In this document: positions 29,934 through 40,049 of the stretch, one piece after another
Position numbering within the stretch: the stretch's first letter is position 1
Layout: every line of letters begins with the position of its first letter
Translations under genes and position numbers: made by a program
Notes under the pieces: model-generated
Seen by the model: the letters and a program-made list of their open reading frames with translations, nothing else
Databases searched by the model: none
What the model was told of the DNA's origin: nothing
Assembly: GCA_002213445.1 (NCBI GenBank)
Contig: NJIE01000022.1
Location: 186,001-250,000, forward strand
Direction: 5' to 3'
DNA length: 64,000 bases
Origin: Xenophilus sp. AP218F
GTDB lineage: Bacteria > Pseudomonadota > Gammaproteobacteria > Burkholderiales > Chromobacteriaceae

Positions 29934-29954
29934 GCAGCGCTCGAGGCGCGCTGC
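29934..29954. repeat. Inverted repeat in the gcvT-gcvH gap
   Basis: GCAGCGC (29934-29940) and GCGCTGC (29948-29954) form a 7-bp stem with a seven-base loop just upstream of gcvH. There is no T tract, so it is not a terminator; it may stabilise or process the mRNA. Confidence 0.35.
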
Positions 29955-29957
29955 CGT

Positions 29958-31046
29958 TTATTCGAATACTTTCTTGCCGTTGCGCACGAAGGGCATCTTC
30001 ACCACGCGCACGTCGGTCAGCGCGCCGCGCAGGTCCACCCGCGCGGTCGCGCCGGTGGCGGCCGGCACCCGGGCGATGGCGATGGAGTGCTTGAGCGTGG
30101 GCGAGAAAGTGCCGCTGGTGATCACGCCTTCGCCGACGCCATCCACCACCACCTTCTGGCCTTCGCGCAGCACGCCGCGCCCTTCCAGAACCAGCCCCAC
30201 CTGTTTCATGGCCACACCCTTGGCCTTTTGCGCTTCCAGCGCCTCGCGGCCGTTGAACTTGCGCTCCGCCGGCTCCCAGGCGATGGTCCAGCCCATGCCG
30301 GCCTCCAGCGGCGACACGGTTTCGTCCATATCGTGGCCGTAGAGGTTCATGCCGGCTTCCAGGCGCAGCGTATCGCGCGCGCCAAGGCCGATCGGCGCGA
30401 CGCCGACGGCTTGCAATTGCTGGAAGAAAGCGACGGCCTGATCGGCCGGAATCATGATTTCCAACCCGTCTTCGCCGGTATAGCCGGTGCGGGCGTAGAA
30501 CCACTCGCCCTGCGGCAGGCCCTGGAAAACTTTCAGCGCGCGGATGGCGTCGGCCAACTCCGGCTTGACCTGGCATACCTTGTCAATCGCCTTGGGGCCT
30601 TGCACCGCCAGCATGGCCAGGTCGCGGCGCACCTTCAGAGAGACGTCGTAACCGGCCTTTTCCTTTTCCATCCAGGCCAGGTCTTTCTCGGTGGTGCCGG
30701 CGTTGACCACCATGCGATAGCCGTCGGCGGCCAAGTAGACGATCAGATCGTCGACGACGGTGCCCTGCGGCGTGAGCATGCCGGAGTAAAGAGCCTTGCC
30801 TTCGAAGGCCAGCTTGGCCACGTCGTTGGCGATCAGCTTTTGCAGCCAGGTCTTGGCGTCGGGGCCGGCAATATCCAGCACCGTCATGTGGGAAACGTCG
30901 AACATGCCGGCGTCGCTGCGCACGATCTCATGCTCTTTCAGCTGGGAACCATAGTGGATGGGCATGTCCCAACCGGCGAAATCGACCATCTTGGCGCCGG
31001 CGGCGAGGTGGGCTTCATACAGCGGAGTACGTTTCGGGGCCGTCAT
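29958..31046 (-). CDS. gcvT: Aminomethyltransferase (glycine cleavage T protein)
   Basis: GcvT moves the methylene group from GcvH to tetrahydrofolate and releases ammonia. The 362-residue protein has [30 protein letters not shown] at the N-terminus, the [11 protein letters not shown] folate-site Asp/His segment, and the [13 protein letters not shown] and [20 protein letters not shown] blocks. The ATG at 31046 is chosen; an ATG at 31058 lies directly on the AAGG ribosome site. It is the first gene of the operon, directly behind the glycine riboswitch. Confidence 0.96.
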   Translation of the reverse strand: MTAPKRTPLYEAHLAAGAKMVDFAGWDMPIHYGSQLKEHEIVRSDAGMFDVSHMTVLDIAGPDAKTWLQKLIANDVAKLAFEGKALYSGMLTPQGTVVDDLIVYLAADGYRMVVNAGTTEKDLAWMEKEKAGYDVSLKVRRDLAMLAVQGPKAIDKVCQVKPELADAIRALKVFQGLPQGEWFYARTGYTGEDGLEIMIPADQAVAFFQQLQAVGVAPIGLGARDTLRLEAGMNLYGHDMDETVSPLEAGMGWTIAWEPAERKFNGREALEAQKAKGVAMKQVGLVLEGRGVLREGQKVVVDGVGEGVITSGTFSPTLKHSIAIARVPAATGATARVDLRGALTDVRVVKMPFVRNGKKVFE

Positions 31047-31079
31047 GATTCGGTGCATCCTTACAGGGTGGGTTTTCCT

Positions 31080-31290
31080 CTAGCCTCACACCCCTCTGTC
31101 CCCTGCACCTGAGATTTTCCGGCCTCCCGGCCGTTAGCCCCTTCGGTGGACGCCGCGAAGGCGCCGCTCTCCAGATTCGGCAAGCCGACTGTCGCCGGCC
31201 CGATGATACAGTCCTTTTGCCTGAGCGATTCGCGGGTGCGCTTGCGCCTTCGGCGGCGGCCGTGGCGGCCGCTCTCTCCTGTATGACCCG
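31080..31290 (-). promoter_or_regulatory. Tandem glycine riboswitch upstream of gcvT
   Basis: Read on the minus strand, aptamer 1 (about 31286 to 31205) has GGAGAGAGCGGC, CCGCCGAAGGCGCAAGC and CTCAGGCAAAAGGACTG. Aptamer 2 (about 31178 to 31086) has TGGAGAGCGGC, CACCGAAGGGGCTAACGG and AATCTCAGGTGCAGGGGACAGA. These are the conserved blocks of glycine aptamers, with the usual short linker between the two. Such tandem elements turn on gcv operons when glycine is plentiful. The CAGGCAAAAGGAC block of aptamer 2 deviates from consensus (GGTGCAGGGGAC). Confidence 0.93.
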
Positions 31291-31316
31291 GCGATTATGG
31301 TGGCGATTCCGCCGCC

Positions 31317-31345
31317 TTGGCAAGCCGAGTTTATTTCAATGTCAA
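31317..31345 (-). promoter_or_regulatory. Possible gcv operon promoter
   Basis: On the minus strand a perfect TTGACA (31345-31340) lies 17 bases before TGCCAA (31322-31317), a poor -10 box. A start near 31310 would place the riboswitch at the very 5' end of the transcript, which is the usual arrangement. Only the -35 box and the position support it. Confidence 0.35.
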
Positions 31346-31378
31346 ACAAGGATTGATAACTATGATCTTGCGAAAACA

Positions 31379-31418
31379 AACGAATATTTAAATGTTCGTT
31401 CATCGATCAAATACGAAC
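31379..31418. promoter_or_regulatory. Cluster of AACGAA/TTCGTT repeats
   Basis: AACGAA at 31379-31384 and TTCGTT at 31395-31400 are inverted around an ATTTAAAT core, and another ACGAAC lies at 31413-31418. The A/T-rich stretch lies between the gcv leader and the permease terminator and looks like an operator. No regulator is assigned. Confidence 0.3.
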
Positions 31419-31480
31419 AAATGCAGCCCCCCTCCCACGCTAGCCGCCTCCGCGCCGCGCCGAATCCGGGACGTAAAAAC

Positions 31481-31512
31481 AAAAAAAGCATGGCGGTCCG
31501 GCCGCCATGCTT
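31481..31512 (-). terminator. Intrinsic terminator of the amino-acid permease gene
   Basis: A perfect 11-bp stem (31486-31496 with 31502-31512) has a five-base loop. On the minus strand it runs straight into a T tract (complement of the A run 31481-31487). It lies 22 bases past the permease stop. Confidence 0.9.
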
Positions 31513-31534
31513 GTCTTGTTCATCCGCGCTCGCC

Positions 31535-32869
31535 TCAGGACGAGTGCGCGTAACGCTCCTTGATCTGCCAAACGTAAACCGGCAGGCCCAGCAACAGCAG
31601 CAACATCCCCCACATCACGATGTCGGCGCCGGAACCGTACAGCGCCCACAGCGAGTAGACGAAGCCGATGCCGGCGAAAAAACCGGGGGCGATGTAATCG
31701 CGCGCCGAGAATTCCTTGCTGCGCATCAGCATGATGGACAGCAGCGCCATCGAGCAGAAGGCGTAGGGCAATAGCGTGGTGGCGGTGGCCAACAGGATGA
31801 TGAACTCGAAAATCTTGACGCCGTTGTCGCCGCCGGCGTACTTGATCGCCATCAGGATGGTGACCAGCGCGCTGGACAGCACCAGGCCGAAAATCGGAAC
31901 CCCGGCGGCGTTGCGCTCGGCGAAGCGGCGCGGAAACAGCTTGTCCTTGGCCGCCGCGGCCGGCACGTGGGCCTGCATCAGGCTCCAGCCGTTAAGCGCG
32001 CCGAAGCAGGACACCACCGCGCCGAAACCCACCAGCCAATAGCCCCAGTCGCCCCACATCAGGCGGGCGGCGTCGGCGAACGGCGCTTGCGAGGCGGCCA
32101 GCACGCCGGGCGGCATCAGGCCCATCAGCGACACGGTGGAGAGAATATAGAGCACGGTGGCCAGCAAAGTGCCGAGCACCGTGGCGCGCGGGATGGTTTT
32201 TTCCGGCTCGACGACGTCTCCGGCCGGCACCGATGCCGACTCCAGCCCCAGGAAAGCCCACAAGGTCAGCGCCATGGTGGCGGACAACGAGGACATCACC
32301 GGGCGGTGCTCCGGGTTGAAAGCCAGATTCTCCGGATGCATATGCCAGAAACCGATGAAGGTCACCGCGGCCAGCGGCAGCAATTTGAGCAGGGTGGTCA
32401 CCACCGCCACCATGCCGGAACTGTGCGCGCCGCGGCTGTTGATCCAGGTGACGATCCAGATCAGGCTGATGGCGAAAGCGCCGGCCAGCAACTGGTTATG
32501 CCCCAGCGCCGGAAAGAAAACCTGCATATAGCTGGTGGCCGCCACCGCCAGCGCGGCGTTGCCGGCCCACAAGGCGATCCAGTAGCCCCAGGCGATCCAG
32601 AACCCGGCGAAATCTCCAAAGCCGGCATGGATATAAGCGTAAGGGCCGCCGTCCTTGGGCAGGAGGGCGGACAGCCTGGCGAAAACCAGCGCCAGGCAAA
32701 TGGCGCCAGCCGAAGTCAGCGCCCAGCCGATCAGCGACACGCCGCCGTAAGGGGCCAGCGACGCCGGCAGCAGGAAAACGCCGGAGCCGATCATATTGCC
32801 CACCACCAGGGCTGTACACATCCAGACCCCTAACGAGCCTTTTTTGCTTTGCGAAGGGTTGTCGCTCAA
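31535..32869 (-). CDS. APC-family amino-acid permease, AdiC/arginine-antiporter-like
   Basis: This 444-residue inner-membrane protein has about 12 helices. The first helix carries MIGSGVFLLPASLAPYGG, the APC substrate-backbone site, and LSALLPKDGGPYAYIHAGFG follows, as in AdiC and related basic amino-acid/polyamine antiporters. WAFLGLESASVPAGDVVEPEKTIPRAT marks the helix 6 region. The exact substrate is inferred only. The start is a TTG at 32869 with GGAG eight bases upstream; the first in-frame ATG would remove the N-terminal part of helix 1. Confidence 0.85.
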   Translation of the reverse strand: MSDNPSQSKKGSLGVWMCTALVVGNMIGSGVFLLPASLAPYGGVSLIGWALTSAGAICLALVFARLSALLPKDGGPYAYIHAGFGDFAGFWIAWGYWIALWAGNAALAVAATSYMQVFFPALGHNQLLAGAFAISLIWIVTWINSRGAHSSGMVAVVTTLLKLLPLAAVTFIGFWHMHPENLAFNPEHRPVMSSLSATMALTLWAFLGLESASVPAGDVVEPEKTIPRATVLGTLLATVLYILSTVSLMGLMPPGVLAASQAPFADAARLMWGDWGYWLVGFGAVVSCFGALNGWSLMQAHVPAAAAKDKLFPRRFAERNAAGVPIFGLVLSSALVTILMAIKYAGGDNGVKIFEFIILLATATTLLPYAFCSMALLSIMLMRSKEFSARDYIAPGFFAGIGFVYSLWALYGSGADIVMWGMLLLLLGLPVYVWQIKERYAHSS

Positions 32870-33206
32870 GGTTTTTTCTCCATTGAGGCCGAAAGAGCCA
32901 CGCGGAGCGAGCCGCCAAGGGCGGACCCGGCGCGTGACGCACGACAGGTAGCAGGGTTACTGGCTATTGGGATCTGAACGCCCGCCTCATGATTCAAGCA
33001 TAGCGGATGGCCCTGGGAATCACCGGATCATGTCAACGGCAAACGCAGGACGCGACGGGTGAAAACCAACGACAGCGCCATGAAAAAAGGGCGCATTAGA
33101 ACATAGTTTTGATATAAAAACATGTCGCCTGGCGTAAATTTTTGGAGAAAAAACCACTTTGCCTGCGACGAATCAATGGAAGCACGCCAACAGCATCGCC
33201 AAACGC
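32870..33206. other. Non-coding stretch between the permease and gluQRS
   Basis: I see no credible gene. The right half (33080-33160) is A/T-rich and has the imperfect repeat CATAGTTTT/AAAAACATG around a GATAT centre (33101-33123), which may be the permease promoter region. The left half contains the permease ribosome site, GGAG before the TTG start. No terminator for gluQRS was found here. Confidence 0.45.
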
Positions 33207-34091
33207 CTATGACACTGGCCCGCGCGGCACCCGCGCCAACGACCAGTTGGCCCTGGCCCACGACCAGATATCGGCCAGCGACAAACAATCGGCCGGCGGT
33301 GGATGCCCCAAGCGCGCCAAAGCCTGGCGCAACTGGACGACGGCGTCGCCGGCTTCGATGGCCGGCGCCAGCGTCTGCTTGGACAGCTTTTCCCCTGCGG
33401 CGTTGACCAGCACCGGCAGGTGGCAATACGAAGGCGTACCCACCCCCAGACTGCGCTGTACCTGGATCTGGCGCGGCGTAGACACCAGCAGATCCGCCCC
33501 GCGCACGATATCGGTAATGCCCTGTTCGGCATCATCCACCACCACGGCCAGCTGGTAAGCCCAGAAGCCGTCGGCGCGCAGCAGCACGAAGTCGCCGATG
33601 TCCTCTGCCAGGTTCTGGCGATAATCGCCCTGCAGCCGGTCGGCCGCCACGATGGCCTCGTCATTCACCCGCAGCCGCCAGGCCTTGCCCTCCCGCCCCG
33701 CCGGGCAGCCGTTCCGGCACGTGCCGGGGTAGACATAGCCGTCCAGGCCGCGTCGGGCCGCTGCCGCAATCTCCTTGCGGGTGCAGGCGCAGGCGTAGGC
33801 CGCTCCGCTGGCGATCAATTGCTGCAAGGCATCCCGGTACAAGGCGTGGCGGCGGCTTTGGTATTCGACCGCGCCGTCCCATTCAAAACCGAAAGCGTCC
33901 AGCGTCCGCAAGATGGCATCCGCCGCGCCGGGCACTTCGCGCGGCGGGTCCAGGTCTTCCACGCGCAACAGCCATTGGCCGCCGCGCGCGCGCGCTTCCA
34001 GATAGCTGCCCACCGCCGTGCTCAGCGAGCCGGCGTGCAGCAGACCGGTGGGACTGGGGGCGAAACGGCCCCGATAGACAGGATCAGACAT
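33207..34091 (-). CDS. gluQRS: Glutamyl-Q tRNA(Asp) synthetase
   Basis: This enzyme activates glutamate and attaches it to queuosine in tRNA-Asp. The 294-residue protein is a GluRS catalytic core without the anticodon-binding domain. It has RFAPSPTGLLHAGSLSTA at the N-terminus (HIGH-like), the zinc ligands in ACACTRKE and YPGTCRNGC (about residues 101-127), RVEDLDPPRE, and GEKLSKQ in place of KMSKS. The length matches GluQRS, not GltX. The zinc Cys spacing (CxC then CxxxC) is that of the family. Confidence 0.94.
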   Translation of the reverse strand: MSDPVYRGRFAPSPTGLLHAGSLSTAVGSYLEARARGGQWLLRVEDLDPPREVPGAADAILRTLDAFGFEWDGAVEYQSRRHALYRDALQQLIASGAAYACACTRKEIAAAARRGLDGYVYPGTCRNGCPAGREGKAWRLRVNDEAIVAADRLQGDYRQNLAEDIGDFVLLRADGFWAYQLAVVVDDAEQGITDIVRGADLLVSTPRQIQVQRSLGVGTPSYCHLPVLVNAAGEKLSKQTLAPAIEAGDAVVQLRQALARLGHPPPADCLSLADIWSWARANWSLARVPRGPVS

Positions 34092-34193
34092 CGTGGTGAG
34101 ATATGGCAGGAAAGCGCGCCCGCAAAAGCAAGGCGATTTCTGGCTAAAATACGGGCTGCCGCAACCCCTGCTTCAAACTAAGGATTCGCAAGA

Positions 34194-34517
34194 ATGGCGT
34201 ACGTTGTAACCGAAGCCTGTATCAAATGCAAATACAGCGACTGTGTCGAAGTGTGTCCGGTGGACTGTTTTCGCGAAGGGCCCAATTTTCTCGCCATCGA
34301 TCCGGACGAGTGCATCGACTGTTCGCTGTGCGTGGCGGAGTGCCCGGTAGGCGCCATCTACCCCGGCGACGACATCCCCGCGGGCCAGGAGGAATTCGTC
34401 GCGCTCAATGCCGAGCTGGCCAAACAGTGGCCGAGCATCGTGCAAAAAATCGATCCGCCGGCGGATCACGCCAAATGGGCGCAGGTCAAGGACAAGCGCC
34501 ACCTGCTGGAGCGCTGA
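34194..34517 (+). CDS. fdxA: Seven-iron ferredoxin
   Basis: The 107-residue electron carrier has [18 protein letters not shown] (residues 9-26), giving the 3Fe-4S-type spacing, and [12 protein letters not shown] (about 40-51) for the 4Fe-4S cluster. The acidic C-terminal extension ends in KRHLLER. These are the features of FdxA-type 7Fe ferredoxins of proteobacteria. It is divergent from gluQRS with about 100 bases between, and it is convergent with cheD. Confidence 0.93.
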   Translation: MAYVVTEACIKCKYSDCVEVCPVDCFREGPNFLAIDPDECIDCSLCVAECPVGAIYPGDDIPAGQEEFVALNAELAKQWPSIVQKIDPPADHAKWAQVKDKRHLLER

Positions 34518-34549
34518 CTTCCGACGGCCGGCGCGCGCCGGCCGCGCGC

Positions 34550-35152
34550 TCAGATAAACAGGTCGATGTCCCCGGTCTTGTCGCCCTCTCCGCCCTGAAC
34601 CTGCCCGCGATACGGCATTTCCTGCTTCACGGCCACCGCGCTGCGCTTCAGGCGCTTGACCAGCACCTTGCCGGTTTCGGTAAAAAAGTAGACCTTGCGG
34701 GCGAATTCGCCCAGCAAATCCTCCGCCAGCAGCGGAATGCCTTCCGTGGACAGATAGCTGCGGATGAAATTGGTATTGCGCTCGCCGACGTTCACCACGG
34801 TCATGCCGTCCAGCACATTGCCGGCACCGAAGATCTTGGCTTCCAGCCGGTTGCGCATCGCGCCCAGCTTCTGCATGTCGGTGATCAGCAGCTCCATCGC
34901 ATTGACGCCGAAACGGGCGGCGGAAGCGCCGGAACCCAGGTCCAGGGAACCCTCCGGCAACAGGAAGTGGTTCATGCCGTATACGCCGGCCGTCCGATCG
35001 CTCAGGCACACCGCCACGCAGGAACCCAACAGGGTCACCAGCATGCACGGCTGGTTGGTGGCGTGGTATTGGCCAGGAAAAATCTTGACGGCGGATATCT
35101 GGAAATGACGGTCAAAATATTGCAGGCTGCTTCGCATCTCGGCATGCGTCAT
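34550..35152 (-). CDS. cheD: Chemoreceptor glutamine deamidase CheD
   Basis: CheD deamidates Gln residues of chemoreceptors and can act with CheC/CheY in adaptation. The 200-residue protein has the catalytic Cys45 in [10 protein letters not shown], His62 in GMNHFLLP and Thr40. [10 protein letters not shown] and VGERNTNFI are typical later blocks. Its ATG overlaps the cheB stop by four bases (ATGA), so the two are coupled. It is the last gene of the minus-strand chemotaxis operon; a clear terminator past 34550 was not found. Confidence 0.94.
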   Translation of the reverse strand: MTHAEMRSSLQYFDRHFQISAVKIFPGQYHATNQPCMLVTLLGSCVAVCLSDRTAGVYGMNHFLLPEGSLDLGSGASAARFGVNAMELLITDMQKLGAMRNRLEAKIFGAGNVLDGMTVVNVGERNTNFIRSYLSTEGIPLLAEDLLGEFARKVYFFTETGKVLVKRLKRSAVAVKQEMPYRGQVQGGEGDKTGDIDLFI

Positions 35153-36219
35153 AATGTCGCCCTCTCGGCGGTGGATCGCAGGCATTCCTGCACTTTGCCT
35201 GCCAGTTGGCTGAGCGGAAAAACGTATTGCACCGCGCCGGCGCGCTCGGCTTCGCGCGGCATGCCGTACACCACGCAGCTGCCCTCGTCCTGGCCGAAGG
35301 TGGCCGCGCCGGCCTCGCGCATGCGCAACAAGCCATCCGCGCCGTCGCGCCCCATGCCGGTGAGAATGACGCCCACCGCCCGATCGCGCAGCACCCGCGC
35401 CGCCGAATCGAACAACACATCCACCGAAGGCCGGTGCCGATTGACGCGCTCGGTTTGCGACAGTCGTATCTGATAGTCGCCCGCCGCTCCGCCGCAAACC
35501 TGCATGTGATAATCGCCCGGCGCGACATAAGCCACGCCAGCCGCCACCGCCTCGCCATCCTCGGCCTCTTTCACCCGCATGGCGCACAAGCCGTTCAAGC
35601 GCGCGGCGAAGGTGTAGGTGAAGCGCTCCGGCATGTGCTGCACGATCAGGATGGGGGGGCTATCCGCCGGCATGCCCTCCAGGAACTCGCGAATGGCCTC
35701 CGTGCCGCCGGTGGAGGCCCCGATGCAGATGCACACGCCTTTGCGCATGGCATGCGCCGGGCGCGCCGGCGGCGGCTCGCCCGGCGGGATTCGCGGCGGA
35801 CGCAGGCGCGCGGCGGCGACGGCTCTGAGCTTGTCGCGGATATCTTCCGCATACTCCTGCATCCGCCGGCTGATGTCTTGCGACGGCTTGTGCAAAAAAT
35901 CCACCGCGCCCAGCTCCAGCGCCGCCAGCGTGACCTCCGAGCCCGATTGCGTCAGCGAAGAAATCATCAGCACCGGCGTCGGCCGCAGGCGCATCAGCCG
36001 GCGCAAGAATTCCAGACCGTCCATGCGGGGCATTTCCACGTCCAGCGTGATGACATCCGGCGAGGTCTCGCGAATCCGCTCCCTAGCGAAGATGGGGTCG
36101 GACGCGGTGGCCACCACTTCCATATCGGGCGCTTCATTGATGATGGAAGTCAGCAGGCTGCGGATCAGCGCGGAGTCGTCCACCACCACAACTCTAAGCT
36201 TCCTGGCCGATGACGTCAT
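35149..36219 (-). CDS. cheB: Chemotaxis-specific methylesterase CheB
   Basis: CheB removes methyl groups from receptors when phosphorylated by CheA. The 356-residue protein has a receiver domain with Asp14, Asp15 and phospho-acceptor Asp60 ([11 protein letters not shown]), a linker rich in Pro/Arg (about 138-158), and a methylesterase domain with the catalytic triad Ser169 (GASTGGTEA), His195 (QHMPERF) and Asp292 (GMGRDGADG). It follows cheR by 25 bases and overlaps cheD. Confidence 0.97.
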   Translation of the reverse strand: MTSSARKLRVVVVDDSALIRSLLTSIINEAPDMEVVATASDPIFARERIRETSPDVITLDVEMPRMDGLEFLRRLMRLRPTPVLMISSLTQSGSEVTLAALELGAVDFLHKPSQDISRRMQEYAEDIRDKLRAVAAARLRPPRIPPGEPPPARPAHAMRKGVCICIGASTGGTEAIREFLEGMPADSPPILIVQHMPERFTYTFAARLNGLCAMRVKEAEDGEAVAAGVAYVAPGDYHMQVCGGAAGDYQIRLSQTERVNRHRPSVDVLFDSAARVLRDRAVGVILTGMGRDGADGLLRMREAGAATFGQDEGSCVVYGMPREAERAGAVQYVFPLSQLAGKVQECLRSTAERATL

Positions 36220-36244
36220 TGCCAGCCCCTTCCTCTCCAAAGAG

Positions 36245-37078
36245 TCAATAAGATTGCGCCAGTCGGTACGAGGTCTTGCCGTTGGGCACAAAGGCCTCGG
36301 ACAGATGCAGAATGTTTTCCGAATGCCCCAAAAACAGCAGTCCGTCGGGTTTCAGACAGCGCGCCATCCGCTCCAGAATTCCAGCCTGGGTCGGCTTGTC
36401 GAAATAAATCAGCACATTGCGACAGAAAATAACGTCGAACAGACCAAGATCCGGCCACTGCGACGCCACCAGGTTCATCTGGAAAAACGTCACGGCTTCG
36501 CGCACGCTCTTCTTCAAGCGCACTTTGCCTTCGTTGCTTCCGATGCCGCGCTCGAAAAATCGCCGCACCAGCGCCGGCTCCAGCTTGGCGGCCCTGTCTG
36601 CGGCGTAAACGCCAGTCAGGGCGTGCTGCAATACATTGGTGTCGATATCCGACGCCATCAGTTCAAAACCACCGTTTCTGTCAGCCGCCGCTTGCAGCAT
36701 GGTCATCGCGATGGAGTAAGGCTCCTCGCCGGTTGACGCCGCCGCGCTCCATATCCGCAGCCGCTGCCCGGCGCGCCGCGAATCCAGGGCATGGGCGCGC
36801 AACAACTCGAAATGATGCGGTTCCCGAAAGAAAAAGGTCAGATTGGTGGTCAGCGCATTGATGAACGCCTGCCATTCCTCCGCCTGCGGGCTGGCCCGCA
36901 ACAAGGCAAGGTACTCGCCAAACGACTGCATGCCTTTTTGCCGCACGCGCTTGGCGAGTCGGGAGTAAGCCATGTGGCGCTTGGTGTCGTTCAGCGCGAT
37001 GCCGACCCGCTGATACAACATCTCCCGCACTTGCTGAAAGTCCTTTGCGGTAAACCCGATCTCTCCGCCTTGTGCCAT
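36245..37078 (-). CDS. cheR: Chemotaxis protein methyltransferase CheR
   Basis: CheR methylates receptor glutamates using SAM. The 277-residue protein has the helical N-terminal domain with [18 protein letters not shown] and [16 protein letters not shown]. The SAM-binding domain carries [19 protein letters not shown] and [14 protein letters not shown], and a late FLGHSEN block follows. The ATG at 37078 follows AAGAG at seven bases; a longer open frame upstream lacks CheR-like sequence. The neighbouring receptor ends in a CheR-binding pentapeptide. Confidence 0.96.
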   Translation of the reverse strand: MAQGGEIGFTAKDFQQVREMLYQRVGIALNDTKRHMAYSRLAKRVRQKGMQSFGEYLALLRASPQAEEWQAFINALTTNLTFFFREPHHFELLRAHALDSRRAGQRLRIWSAAASTGEEPYSIAMTMLQAAADRNGGFELMASDIDTNVLQHALTGVYAADRAAKLEPALVRRFFERGIGSNEGKVRLKKSVREAVTFFQMNLVASQWPDLGLFDVIFCRNVLIYFDKPTQAGILERMARCLKPDGLLFLGHSENILHLSEAFVPNGKTSYRLAQSY

Positions 37079-37110
37079 GACATTGCTCTTGGTCAAATCG
37101 CGCCGCAGAG

Positions 37111-39516
37111 TCAGAACTCTTCCCAATCCCCCTCGGCCGACTCGCCCTGGGGTCGGATTTTTTCGACGGCGGGCTTGTCGGTCCTGGCCGGGTAGCGCCC
37201 CGCTGCTCCTGGCCGGAACCCTGTTTGCGGGCCATGCTTCGCCGCCAACCCGACAGGCTCAGCCCGGGGGGGCGCGGCGGTTCTGGACACCGGCCGGTTA
37301 TCCAGCTTGAACACCAGCACCGCCTCGGCGAGATAGCGCGCCTGCTCTTCCAGCGACTCGGCCGCTGCTGCCGCCTCCTCGACCAGCGCCGCGTTTTTCT
37401 GGGTGTTTTCATCCATTTGCGTAACGGCGAGATTGACTTGCTCGATGCCCGAGCTTTGCTCGAGCGAGGCAGCCGAAATATCGCTCATGATGTCCGCCAC
37501 CCGACGAATCGACACCACGATCTCGTTCATGGTGCGCCCGGCCTCGTCCACCAGCCGGCTGCCGGACTCCACCTTGTCCACCGAATTGCCGATCAGCGAC
37601 TTGATCTCCTTGGCCGCCGCGGCCGAGCGTTGCGCCAGATTGCGCACTTCGCTGGCCACCACGGCGAAACCCCGCCCCTGCTCGCCAGCTCGCGCGGCCT
37701 CCACCGCCGCGTTCAGGGCCAGGATATTGGTCTGGAAGGCGATGCCGTCGATCACGCTGATGATGTCGACGATCTTCTTGGCGCTTTCATTGATCTCGTT
37801 CATGGTGGACACCACATCGCCCACCACCTGCCCGCCTCGGGTCGCGATATCGGACGCCCCGGTGGCCAGCGAGTTGGCCTTTCTGGCGTTTTCGGCGTTC
37901 TGGCGCACCGTACTGGTGATTTCCTCCATGCTGGAAGCCGTTTCCTCAAGGCTGGCCGCCTGCTGCTCGGTGCGGCCGGACAGGTTGGCGTTGCCGGCTG
38001 CGATCTCTCTGGCCGCAGTATTGATGGTGTCGGTCGAATCCTTGATATGGGTGACGATTTCCTTCAGACGCTCCACCGTCGCGTTGCTGTCGCTCTTCAA
38101 TTGGCCGAACAACCCTTGGTAGTCGGCCTGGATCGTGCGCGTCAAATCGCCCTTGGCCATCGCAGCCAATACCTCGGCGATATCGCCAAGCCCCTGGCTG
38201 GTCACCGCCAGCAGCTGATTGATGCCCTCGCCCAGCAACCTGAAGAAGCCCTGCTTGCCGTCCAGCGACAGTCGTTGGCTGAATTCGCCCCTGACCGCGG
38301 CGCTGACCACATCAGCCACCTCGCGCTCCAGCTGGACCTCCGCCGTTCTGTCCTTCCACTCCACCACTGAGCCCAGACGAGAGCCATCCTTGTCGAACAC
38401 CGGATTCGCCACCAGCGAGAACGTGCGCCCGCCCACCGCGATTTCCGCGCGGTGAGTGGCGCGCAGATTGGCCAGCAAATCGCGCTGATGCGCCGGGTTG
38501 CGATGAAAGTCGTCCATCGAGCCGCCCAGCAGGCGCCGCACGTCGAAATTGGGCAGCACCTTGCGCAAGTCCGGCTCCGCCTGGCGCAGCATCTCGATCA
38601 CGCTGTGATTCATGTAAATGATCTTGCGATCATTGTCGGCGATCATGACGTTGGTGGTGACGTTGTCCAGCGCGCTGCGAATGCGGGCGTTCTCCGCGGC
38701 GACGACGGCCGCCTCCGCCGCGCGCGCATCCTCGGCGGCCTTGATTTCGAGTTCCTTGGTGCAATCCAGCCACTCGACCACCGAGCCGAGCTTGCGGCCT
38801 TGCGCATCGGCAATCGGCGTCAGCACCAGGCTGAAGGTGCGGCCGCCCACCTTGATCGAGGCGCGGTGCACGCCGCGCTGACGCTGCAAGACGCCGTGCT
38901 GGTAAGACGGCGTGCGATGGAAGCTGTCTATGCTGCTGCCGATCAGGCTGCTGGCCGAAAACTGCGGCAGCTCCTTGCGGATATCCGCCTCGGCCTGCGC
39001 GAACATGTCCAGCACCGCGCGATTGGCATACACCACCTTGTGCTCTTCATCCGCGATCATCACATTGGTGGTGCACGCGTCCAGAGCGTTGCGGACCCGG
39101 AGGTTTTCCATGGACAAGGCGGCCACCTGCCGCAACGTGGCGAACGGACTGCTCTGATCCCCGGCCGCCACCGGAATGTTCGCGCCCAAATCGCCAGCCG
39201 CCAGTTGTCGCAGCAGACCCGCCAGTTGCGTCGGCTCGCCGCCGAACAAGCGGTTGATGCCTCTGCCCAGCAGCGCGCCAACCACAACCATCAGCGCGAT
39301 CAACGCCGCGCAGGCCGCCAGCAACACGTCGCCGGCCTGTCCGAGCAGGCTGTCCACCGCGCCGCCCGCCAGGGGCGTTCTGGCGGAAAACAGCGTCTGC
39401 AGTTGCTGTTGCAACCGAGCCAGCTCCAGCCCCGCCACGGCCATTACCGCCAGGCTCGACAGCAGCAAGCCGCCAAAACCCAGCGCCAGTCTTTGCTTCA
39501 GGGTCATTCCGTTCAT
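37111..39516 (-). CDS. Methyl-accepting chemotaxis protein with two PAS domains
   Basis: The 801-residue receptor has two transmembrane helices (about 10-32 and 62-85) separated by only about 30 residues, so the periplasmic part is minimal. Two similar PAS modules follow (about 140-265 and 285-410), each with a TTNVMIAD start and a VGGRTFSL / LGSVVEW end. The signalling domain (about 500-740) has the conserved hairpin [37 protein letters not shown]. The C-terminus is DWEEF, the NWETF-like tether for CheR/CheB. The tandem PAS suggests redox or energy sensing from the cytoplasm; this is inferred. Confidence 0.95.
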   Translation of the reverse strand: MNGMTLKQRLALGFGGLLLSSLAVMAVAGLELARLQQQLQTLFSARTPLAGGAVDSLLGQAGDVLLAACAALIALMVVVGALLGRGINRLFGGEPTQLAGLLRQLAAGDLGANIPVAAGDQSSPFATLRQVAALSMENLRVRNALDACTTNVMIADEEHKVVYANRAVLDMFAQAEADIRKELPQFSASSLIGSSIDSFHRTPSYQHGVLQRQRGVHRASIKVGGRTFSLVLTPIADAQGRKLGSVVEWLDCTKELEIKAAEDARAAEAAVVAAENARIRSALDNVTTNVMIADNDRKIIYMNHSVIEMLRQAEPDLRKVLPNFDVRRLLGGSMDDFHRNPAHQRDLLANLRATHRAEIAVGGRTFSLVANPVFDKDGSRLGSVVEWKDRTAEVQLEREVADVVSAAVRGEFSQRLSLDGKQGFFRLLGEGINQLLAVTSQGLGDIAEVLAAMAKGDLTRTIQADYQGLFGQLKSDSNATVERLKEIVTHIKDSTDTINTAAREIAAGNANLSGRTEQQAASLEETASSMEEITSTVRQNAENARKANSLATGASDIATRGGQVVGDVVSTMNEINESAKKIVDIISVIDGIAFQTNILALNAAVEAARAGEQGRGFAVVASEVRNLAQRSAAAAKEIKSLIGNSVDKVESGSRLVDEAGRTMNEIVVSIRRVADIMSDISAASLEQSSGIEQVNLAVTQMDENTQKNAALVEEAAAAAESLEEQARYLAEAVLVFKLDNRPVSRTAAPPRAEPVGLAAKHGPQTGFRPGAAGRYPARTDKPAVEKIRPQGESAEGDWEEF

Positions 39517-39546
39517 ACTCGCCCCTCCCTTGCTTGTCTCGTTCGA

Positions 39547-40038
39547 TTACAGCCTGGCTGCGGCATCCGTCAAAGCCATCTCTTCGCTGCCCATCAGCCG
39601 TTCGATATCGACGACGATGATCATTTGTTCGCCCACCGTGCCCAGCCCCTCGATATACGTGGTATCCACCGCCGCGCCGAACTCAGGCGCAGCCCGCAAC
39701 GAAGCCTGCTCCAGCGCGATCACGTCGGACACACCGTCCACCACCATGCCCACGGTGCGCTTGTGAATGTTGAGGATGATGACCACGGTGAACTCGTTGT
39801 ACTGCGGCTCACCCAGGCCGAACTTGAGCCGCAGATCCACAATCGGCACGATATTGCCGCGCAGGTTGATCACCCCCTTGATGAAAGCCGGGGCGTTGGC
39901 GATGCGCGTCACCGTGTCGTACCCTCTGATCTCCTGGACTTTCAGGATGTCGATGCCGTACTCCTCGCTGCCGAGAGTAAACACCAGCAGCTCGCGCGCT
40001 TGCGTCGGCTCCGTCTGCATTTCGCTTTTCAGTTCCAT
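39547..40038 (-). CDS. cheW: Chemotaxis coupling protein CheW
   Basis: CheW links receptors to CheA. The 163-residue protein is one CheW domain with [49 protein letters not shown] and [12 protein letters not shown]. The ATG at 40038 comes right after a G-rich run that also contains its ribosome site; a second ATG at 40020 would shorten the N-terminus by six residues. It starts 11 bases after the cheA stop. Confidence 0.96.
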   Translation of the reverse strand: MELKSEMQTEPTQARELLVFTLGSEEYGIDILKVQEIRGYDTVTRIANAPAFIKGVINLRGNIVPIVDLRLKFGLGEPQYNEFTVVIILNIHKRTVGMVVDGVSDVIALEQASLRAAPEFGAAVDTTYIEGLGTVGEQMIIVVDIERLMGSEEMALTDAAARL

Positions 40039-40049
40039 CTCCCCCCCAG

